Below are positions 41,506-45,907 of a stretch of DNA of 45,907 nt, one piece after another (within the stretch, counting starts at the first letter, position 1; each line of letters begins with the position of its first letter). This DNA is from Ectobacillus panaciterrae DSM 19096 (lineage in GTDB: Bacteria > Bacillota > Bacilli > Bacillales > Bacillaceae_G). Location: contig NZ_KE387253.1 in assembly GCF_000430785.1 (NCBI RefSeq), forward strand, positions 25,378 through 71,284, given 5' to 3'. The notes below the pieces were generated by a model, which saw only the letters and a list, made by a program, of their open reading frames with translations, was not told the DNA's origin and did not search any database. A program made the position numbers and the translations under genes.

Positions 41506-41922
41506 TCATCGACACTGCTTAATTTTTTCTAAAACAGAATAAATCGTAATCTTCTCTAGATATGTTTCAAGATAATCTTCCGCCTCATTGAAAATCTGAT
41601 CCATAACCGCCTGAGTATTGGATGAAATCAGACAAGCTTCTTCCGGATCTCCTGTACACCAGTTTGGTTTAATGCCGCATGAGACCGTGCGATAAATCTG
41701 AGCTAAAGTTGTCTCTTGAGGATTACAATTCAGGATGTAACCTCCGCCGTTTCCCTCTTTTGTCTTTACAAATCCATTTTTACGCAAGCGGCTCATAATC
41801 TTGCGAATTCTTGCCGGGTTTGTAGAAACATTTTTTGCGATCAACTCACTGCTAGCCATATGATCAGGTAAATAGGCTAAAAAGACTAAGCTGTGCACGG
41901 CTATGGTAAATTCACTATTCAC
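41506..41922 (-). CDS. Rrf2-family transcriptional regulator
   Basis: This 138-residue regulator has the Rrf2 winged helix (HMASSELIAKNVSTNPARIRKIMSRL, then GNGGGYIL). It carries Cys82, Cys89 and Cys97 in a cluster like that of Fe-S or thiol-sensing Rrf2 members, though spacing (C-x6-C-x7-C) differs slightly from IscR. It may sense redox or an Fe-S state, or reactive electrophiles. The start codon is GTG after AAGGAGGAA. It lies downstream of and collinear with the luciferase-like monooxygenase. Confidence 0.85.
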   Translation of the reverse strand: MNSEFTIAVHSLVFLAYLPDHMASSELIAKNVSTNPARIRKIMSRLRKNGFVKTKEGNGGGYILNCNPQETTLAQIYRTVSCGIKPNWCTGDPEEACLISSNTQAVMDQIFNEAEDYLETYLEKITIYSVLEKIKQCR

Positions 41923-42014
41923 TTAATCAACTTCCTCCTTAAGAAGAGTACTGTAATCTTAATTTATACAGTTTATAAAGTCAATCAAAATGTTTTGATA
42001 TAGTACTTCTCGAC

Positions 42015-43067
42015 TTAATTATTAGAAGCTGCTTGTTCTTCCTTTACAATCTGGGTCAGAATTTCGTAGGAGCGCAGACGTGCCTCATGGTCAAAAATCT
42101 GGGCATTGACCATAATCTCGTCAGCCTGGGTGACATCCAGAAAGGCCTGCAGTTTCTCCTTAACGATCTCGGGGCTGCCAATAATCGAGGAGCCCAGCTT
42201 TTGTTCGATGGCAGACTTTTCGTAATCGTTCCAAAGATCATCCATATTTTCCACCGGCGGGTTCAGCGGACCGGGACGACCGCGTACTAGGTTCAGGAAT
42301 TGCTGCTGCATCGAGGTCGCCAGCCAGCGGGCTTTTTCGTCAGTATCGGCTGCAATGACATTGACACCAACCATTGCGTACGGCTCCTCAAGCACTTTTG
42401 AAGGGATGAAGCTGCTGCGATACAGCTGCAGAGCCGGCAACGTATTGTCTGGAGAGAAATGGCTGGCAAATGCGAATGGCAAACCGAGTTGGCCGGCCAG
42501 CTGCGCACTAAAACCGCTCGAACCCAACAGCCAGATTGGGATGTTCAGCCCCTCGCCGGGAATCGCCCGCACATGCATGCTGCTCGGCGACGGGTTCAGA
42601 TAGGATCGCAGTTCACTTAATTGCTCAGGGAAATCCTCACCGTTACTTCTGAGTTCGCGGCGCAGGGCGCGGGCGGTAAGCTGGTCGGTACCCGGCGCGC
42701 GGCCCAGGCCGAGATCAATGCGGCCGGGATACAGGGACTCCAGCGTACCGAACTGTTCAGCAATCACCAGGGGAGCATGATTGGGCAGCATGATACCGCC
42801 GGAACCGACACGGATTTTCGAAGTACCGGCTGCCACATAACCAATTACTACCGATGTAGCTGAGCTGGCGATACCGGCCATATTGTGGTGTTCAGCCAGC
42901 CAGTAACGATTGAATCCCCACTTCTCGGCATGCTGGGCAAGATCGAGAGTGTTTCGGAAAGAATCAGCGGACGTACCGCCGACCACGATTGGGGCAAGAT
43001 CCAGAACCGACAGCGGGATATCACTAAGTCGTTTCGGGCTTTTATTCACGGAATTTCCTTTGGACAT
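42015..43067 (-). CDS. Luciferase-like (LLM class) flavin-dependent oxidoreductase
   Basis: This 350-residue TIM-barrel flavin enzyme of the LuxA-like single-subunit group has [53 protein letters not shown] and [15 protein letters not shown]. Such proteins use reduced FMN and O2 or act as F420/FMN reductases; the substrate is unknown. The gene is strikingly richer in G+C than both neighbours, with many GCG/CGG codons, suggesting acquisition from another genome. The Rrf2 gene lies 92 bp downstream. Confidence 0.88.
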   Translation of the reverse strand: MSKGNSVNKSPKRLSDIPLSVLDLAPIVVGGTSADSFRNTLDLAQHAEKWGFNRYWLAEHHNMAGIASSATSVVIGYVAAGTSKIRVGSGGIMLPNHAPLVIAEQFGTLESLYPGRIDLGLGRAPGTDQLTARALRRELRSNGEDFPEQLSELRSYLNPSPSSMHVRAIPGEGLNIPIWLLGSSGFSAQLAGQLGLPFAFASHFSPDNTLPALQLYRSSFIPSKVLEEPYAMVGVNVIAADTDEKARWLATSMQQQFLNLVRGRPGPLNPPVENMDDLWNDYEKSAIEQKLGSSIIGSPEIVKEKLQAFLDVTQADEIMVNAQIFDHEARLRSYEILTQIVKEEQAASNN

Positions 43068-43262
43068 ACGTTTGCCCTCCTTCTATATAAATAATGCTCT
43101 GACAAATGGGCAAGCTTTCGGCCGCTATTTGAGAAACAACCGGCTTCAGCCTACGGTAGAGCACCTATCCCCCACCTTATTCTTATAGTCACGTTATCAT
43201 TTAAACGCAGCTCTTATTTGATAAGGGGTTAAAGTCTTTAATCATATGAACAAATTTATTAT

Positions 43263-43278
43263 ATCAATAATTATTGAT
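43263..43278. promoter_or_regulatory. Perfect 16-bp palindrome
   Basis: ATCAATAATTATTGAT, between the divergent LLM oxidoreductase and the small protein at 43468. Could be an operator. The rest of 43068-43467 shows no gene. Confidence 0.35.
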
Positions 43279-43467
43279 GAATAAAAATATAAAGAACTGT
43301 CTTCGCATGACAGAAAGGTCTCAGAGATACTTAAGGCCGATTTTATATAAAATATGTTTGTTAATAGGATATATGCCGTTTCTATTAGAAGATAATCCGT
43401 ATATTTTTATAATAGAATAGTAATGGATAAGCATTGCTATTTTATTATAAAAAAGGAGGTGATATTA

Positions 43468-43875
43468 ATGGCAGAACCTCATTTTATCAAGGCAAGTGCT
43501 AGTTTTGATGGTAACACTCCCAACCTTAACGTAACATTCAAAGAGTCAGGATTAGGTAATAATGTGAGTATAACCTATGTAGCTAGTGCTGATGCTACCG
43601 CTACATTCCAGTGCTTTAACAATGGTGGTAAGCACCCTAAAGCCGCGAACAAAGAGACTGTATCTGGACCAGTAAGTGCTATGGGAACATTCTCTTCTGG
43701 TAAAAATGGAACTATCAGTCAAACTCTTACGCTGTTTCCACCCGGTCCCGGAAGCTTTACTTGCCCCTCTGGACAGACATTGATTCTTACAGATGTTACC
43801 TACACTAACGTTAAAATACTAGATATAACCAATGGAATATCAAAAAATATTCCAGGAACATTCATATTCCCATAA
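43468..43875 (+). CDS. Unknown 135-residue protein
   Basis: ATG 43468 (MAEPHFIKASASFDG) follows an ideal AAGGAGGTGAT and is chosen over an upstream in-frame ATG. The product is Ser/Thr/Gly-rich and beta-type by composition. It has GLGNNVSITYVASADATATF, two cysteines (ATFQCFNNGGKHP and SFTCPSGQTLIL) that could form a disulfide, and a hydrophobic FIFP end. There is no signal peptide. No family is recognised. A strong terminator follows, so it is monocistronic and probably well expressed. Confidence 0.75.
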   Translation: MAEPHFIKASASFDGNTPNLNVTFKESGLGNNVSITYVASADATATFQCFNNGGKHPKAANKETVSGPVSAMGTFSSGKNGTISQTLTLFPPGPGSFTCPSGQTLILTDVTYTNVKILDITNGISKNIPGTFIFP

Positions 43876-43906
43876 GATAGTGATAGGTTTTAGCTTCTGG
43901 ACAAAA

Positions 43907-43945
43907 AACACCTAGATTTTAGCGAATGAATCTAGGTGTTTTTTT
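43907..43945 (+). terminator. Intrinsic terminator
   Basis: 12-bp arms (AACACCTAGATT / AATCTAGGTGTT), 10-nt loop, then a T run; placed 30 nt after the unknown protein gene. Confidence 0.9.
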
Positions 43946-44185
43946 ATTTAAATCAAATTTAATTGAATTAGGACCTTCACCCTGCGATCTAAATGATATA
44001 TTTTTCTGTTTTTTGAAATCGTACGTTGATTTATAAAAGAGTTTGATCAAAATACGTCTTATGATGTTGATTTTTTAAATTTAAGGATCTGTTAAATAAT
44101 ATTGGTGATAATCGGTAAAAAACAAAGGACCCTATACAATTTGTATTTAAAAGGGGGGCGTCCCATCCCCATCAAGCTAAAAAAG

Positions 44186-44223
44186 AAAAACACCTGCTAT
44201 CCAAAAGGACGACAGGTGTTTTT
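44186..44223. terminator. Bidirectional terminator at the 3' end of a gene relic
   Basis: AAAAACACCTG / CAGGTGTTTTT arms with T/A tracts on both flanks. It follows the stop of the TPP-enzyme relic on the minus strand, which it presumably once terminated. Confidence 0.85.
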
Positions 44224-44232
44224 CTTTTTCTC

Positions 44233-44478
44233 TTATTTTCCAAACGATGAAAGAAATTTAACTCGGTCTCCCATAGGCGGAACGTTGTTGTCCACTAATG
44301 ATACTTCTAATACAGCAGGACCGTCGAGGTTATTTAAAAGACTTAGCACCTCTAGGTTGATATCTTCCATTTTTTCAATACGAATATTTGGAATTCCCAT
44401 AGCTTCAGCCATCGCTGCAATATGTACAACTTCTTGTTCAAAACGCGGGTGAGAACGTTTATATGGTAAGATCGCACT
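44233..44478 (-). pseudogene. C-terminal remnant of a TPP-dependent enzyme (pyruvate oxidase/acetolactate synthase type)
   Basis: About 80 codons remain: PYKRSHPRFEQEVVHIAAMA, then GIPNIRIEKMEDINLEVLSL, GPAVLEVSLVDNNVPPMGDR and stop. This is the end of the C-terminal TPP-binding domain, with the VPPMGDR tail of pyruvate oxidase-like enzymes. An in-frame TAG at 44481-44479 and loss of all upstream homology show truncation. Its natural terminator is still in place. Confidence 0.7.
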
Positions 44479-44640
44479 CTATACTTTTGAGGTGAACGGC
44501 TTGCTAAATCTTACATACTATTAATCTATATTTAACATGTACACTATTGATGTATTGACGATGGTACCATGGGAAGATGAACTGGATTGGATGAGTGGTT
44601 TTTGCGGTGGGTTCAGAGGCAACGATTAGGGATGACAACT
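44479..44640. other. Non-coding debris between two gene relics
   Basis: The only frame of note is a 22-codon plus-strand ORF (MVPWEDELDWMSGFCGG...) near 44565-44630, without a good ribosome binding site. Nothing else is recognised. Confidence 0.3.
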
Positions 44641-45140
44641 TCATGCATATGGCTCATCTTCACGAATAGAAGCAGGATCCTTCACACTAAAGAAACTAGC
44701 ATTGTCAAGAAGACGTCCGCCCATGTTGTTGAGTTCCTCTAAAAAACTAAAATCTGAAGTGAACGCAGATGAAAGACGGTTCATAAAACCACGTTTTTTG
44801 CTGAGATCTTTGTTAAATTTCCCAATTTCCATAAAGCTCCAGAAAATTTGTTCCTAAGAAGAGTCTCGTATTTGTTGTTTAGAAACATCCTGATCAAACG
44901 TAGCACCATCCGTTATAAACATTACATAATTTTGGCCTTTTTAGAAAGGTTTAATATAGCAGGCGCCTGCTTTTCTAGCTTTTTCTCAAGATTTATTCTT
45001 TTTTGATTAACAACTGGCTGCGCTAAAGACGTCTCTTGAGTTGGCTTTATATCTTGTTCTGGAATACTCTTGTCCTCTTGTAAAATCTCTCCGCCGAAAT
45101 GAGTAAGCAGAGCTGCCAATCCGCCGTCGAGTCCTGTAGT
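44641..45140 (-). pseudogene. Broken TerD/TerF-like (VWA) tellurium/stress-resistance gene
   Basis: Read on the minus strand, TGLDGGLAALLTHFGGEIL is the end of a TerD-type domain. The linker INLEKKLEKQAPAILNLSKK follows, then, after a frame shift at about 44930, MFITDGATFDQDVSKQQI, a TAG stop, and EQIFWSFMEIG...FSFLEELNNMGGRLLDNASFF. These are the flanks of a TerF-type von Willebrand A domain. The central VWA part with the metal-site DxSxS is deleted. The original protein probably joined TerD and VWA modules. It is clearly non-functional. Confidence 0.75.
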
Positions 45141-45374
45141 TTAGTCTTTTGTCCTGTAATGAACCTGGTTAATAAAATCGTATCAAACCATACCAAATCG
45201 CAGAGAAACCAGGTGAAACCTCCGCTTCCATGACGACTCTCACGTCACTCCATCAGAGAAGGGATTGCCTTCGTCATATGCCTGCTGCATAAGACAGTCT
45301 GTGGCGACCTGTTAGGTCTGGCGGTTCCGAACTGCCATTTCTTCTATCATCGATCAGCAGCCCAGAAAAAAGGT
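45141..45374 (-). ncRNA. Candidate omega-RNA/right-end region of the TnpB-like element
   Basis: The 230 bp after the TnpB-like stop hold no ORF but are unusually GC-rich and hairpin-prone: GGCAGTTCGGAACCGCC, then paired ACCTGGTT/AACCAGGT (45163-45170 and 45207-45214). In IS605-type elements, the guide (omega) RNA comes from the 3' end of tnpB and the element's right end. The ter-gene homology stops at about 45140, a likely element boundary. Assignment is inference. Confidence 0.35.
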
Positions 45375-45907
45375 TTACAATGTTTGTAACACGTATTGCC
45401 CTTGTAGAAGTCGAACGGTCTGCTTCAGGATGTTCCAAAGCGACCATTCCGGTTCCGTTTGAAACTGTTCGATTTTCTTCAGATACATGCCCAAACGCTT
45501 TCGCTTTGCTTTGCCAGACTCACTTGCTTTCTCGCTTTCTTCCATCGATGCGAGAGCACAAATGAGGTGCTGTTTTACCGAAGTCCGGAGAAGAGTCAGC
45601 ACATCCTTAGGCAATGTTTCCCGAAACCCGAGTCCACGTCTTCCAATCACAAAGCTAGCCGCTTCATGAACCGAGATTCCATACTTCCGGCTGTACTTCA
45701 AACGGCCGATGACAGATGTGTACGCAGGATTCACCTTTTTGATTGTGAACGCATTTCGTAACGCCCCTGTCAAGATGGCGTTTGACAACTTTCGAAACGC
45801 GAATTGGCACGTCATCCGGTTTTGGCGTTTGTTTGTATCATACTGCTGCGAGAAAGAGAGGTCTTCCATTACGATGGCTCCGACTCCTTGCTGCAACAGC
45901 CAATCCA
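45375..45907 (-). CDS. TnpB-like IS200/IS605-family accessory protein, C-terminal part
   Basis: The frame is open to the window edge; 177 residues are visible. IVMEDLSFSQQ carries the RuvC-II-type glutamate. YTSVIGRLKYSRKYGISVHE, then AASFVIGRRGLGF, occupies the place of the TnpB zinc ribbon and RuvC-III, but without CxxC pairs and with His in place of the usual Asp of the DxNAA motif. This pattern is typical of a TnpB-related family in thermophilic and soil Bacillales. It is probably not a normal RNA-guided nuclease. The N-terminus lies outside the window. Confidence 0.7.
   Translation of the reverse strand, partial: DWLLQQGVGAIVMEDLSFSQQYDTNKRQNRMTCQFAFRKLSNAILTGALRNAFTIKKVNPAYTSVIGRLKYSRKYGISVHEAASFVIGRRGLGFRETLPKDVLTLLRTSVKQHLICALASMEESEKASESGKAKRKRLGMYLKKIEQFQTEPEWSLWNILKQTVRLLQGQYVLQTL

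Noticed and set aside
42033-43188. Plus-strand ORFs opposite the LLM oxidoreductase
   Set aside because: High GC content keeps antisense frames open; no ribosome binding sites or homology patterns.
1-45907. tRNA or rRNA genes
   Set aside because: I looked for GGTTCGA-type T-arms and CCA-ended cloverleafs and saw none that fold.

Overview
The window comes from a spore-forming, low-to-moderate-GC Bacillales-type Firmicute. The evidence is strong AGGAGG ribosome binding sites, GTG and TTG starts, an IDEAL-domain protein, a DUF4275-like protein, Nudix/Cof/TatD housekeeping genes, and a B12 operon ordered as I recall it from Bacillus (Priestia) megaterium (cbiW-H60-X-J-C-D-ET-L-F-G-A). Species cannot be named from the sequence alone.

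Layout. 1-5.1 kb: a partial Gly/Met/Pro-repeat protein, a LysR/EamA-transporter divergent pair, and a CoA-transferase with a LytTR regulator. 5.2-6.6 kb: a secreted cadherin-like repeat protein. 7.0-10.5 kb: small cytosolic proteins, a second LysR gene divergent from an APC permease (visibly more GC-rich), and a Nudix hydrolase. 10.8-14.4 kb: Cof-type HAD phosphatase, M20 carbamoyl-amino-acid hydrolase, TatD. 14.5-34.6 kb, all on the minus strand: a 20-kb cobalamin cluster with 20 intact genes plus one degraded gene. 35.8-43.9 kb: alpha-carbonic anhydrase lipoprotein, two old-yellow-enzyme genes flanking fdhD, thioredoxin, IDEAL protein, Rrf2 regulator, luciferase-like monooxygenase and an unknown 135-residue protein. 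44.2-45.9 kb: a gene graveyard (TPP-enzyme tail, broken TerD/TerF-type stress gene) next to a truncated TnpB-like IS605-family gene.

The B12 cluster covers the early-cobalt route from sirohydrochlorin to adenosylcobinamide phosphate: CbiX chelatase, CbiL, CbiH60, CbiF, CbiG, CbiD, CbiJ, CbiET, CbiC, CbiA, CobO, CbiP, and CbiB with PduX and CobD making the aminopropanol arm. BluB and CobT supply the lower ligand. CobU and CobS, needed to join the two halves, are absent from the window. Two complete cobalamin riboswitches, each followed by its own intrinsic terminator, stand in tandem between the promoter at 35.4 kb and cbiW.

The least expected feature is a dispersed family of ~180-bp intergenic elements with TATATA-ended terminal inverted repeats and a conserved core that looks like structured RNA. 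I count six copies (218, 6747, 11667, 15409, 17544, 35414) and at least three end fragments (14453, 17798, 40826). Two copies split the B12 cluster into three blocks. They look like a MITE family, possibly carrying a regulatory RNA.
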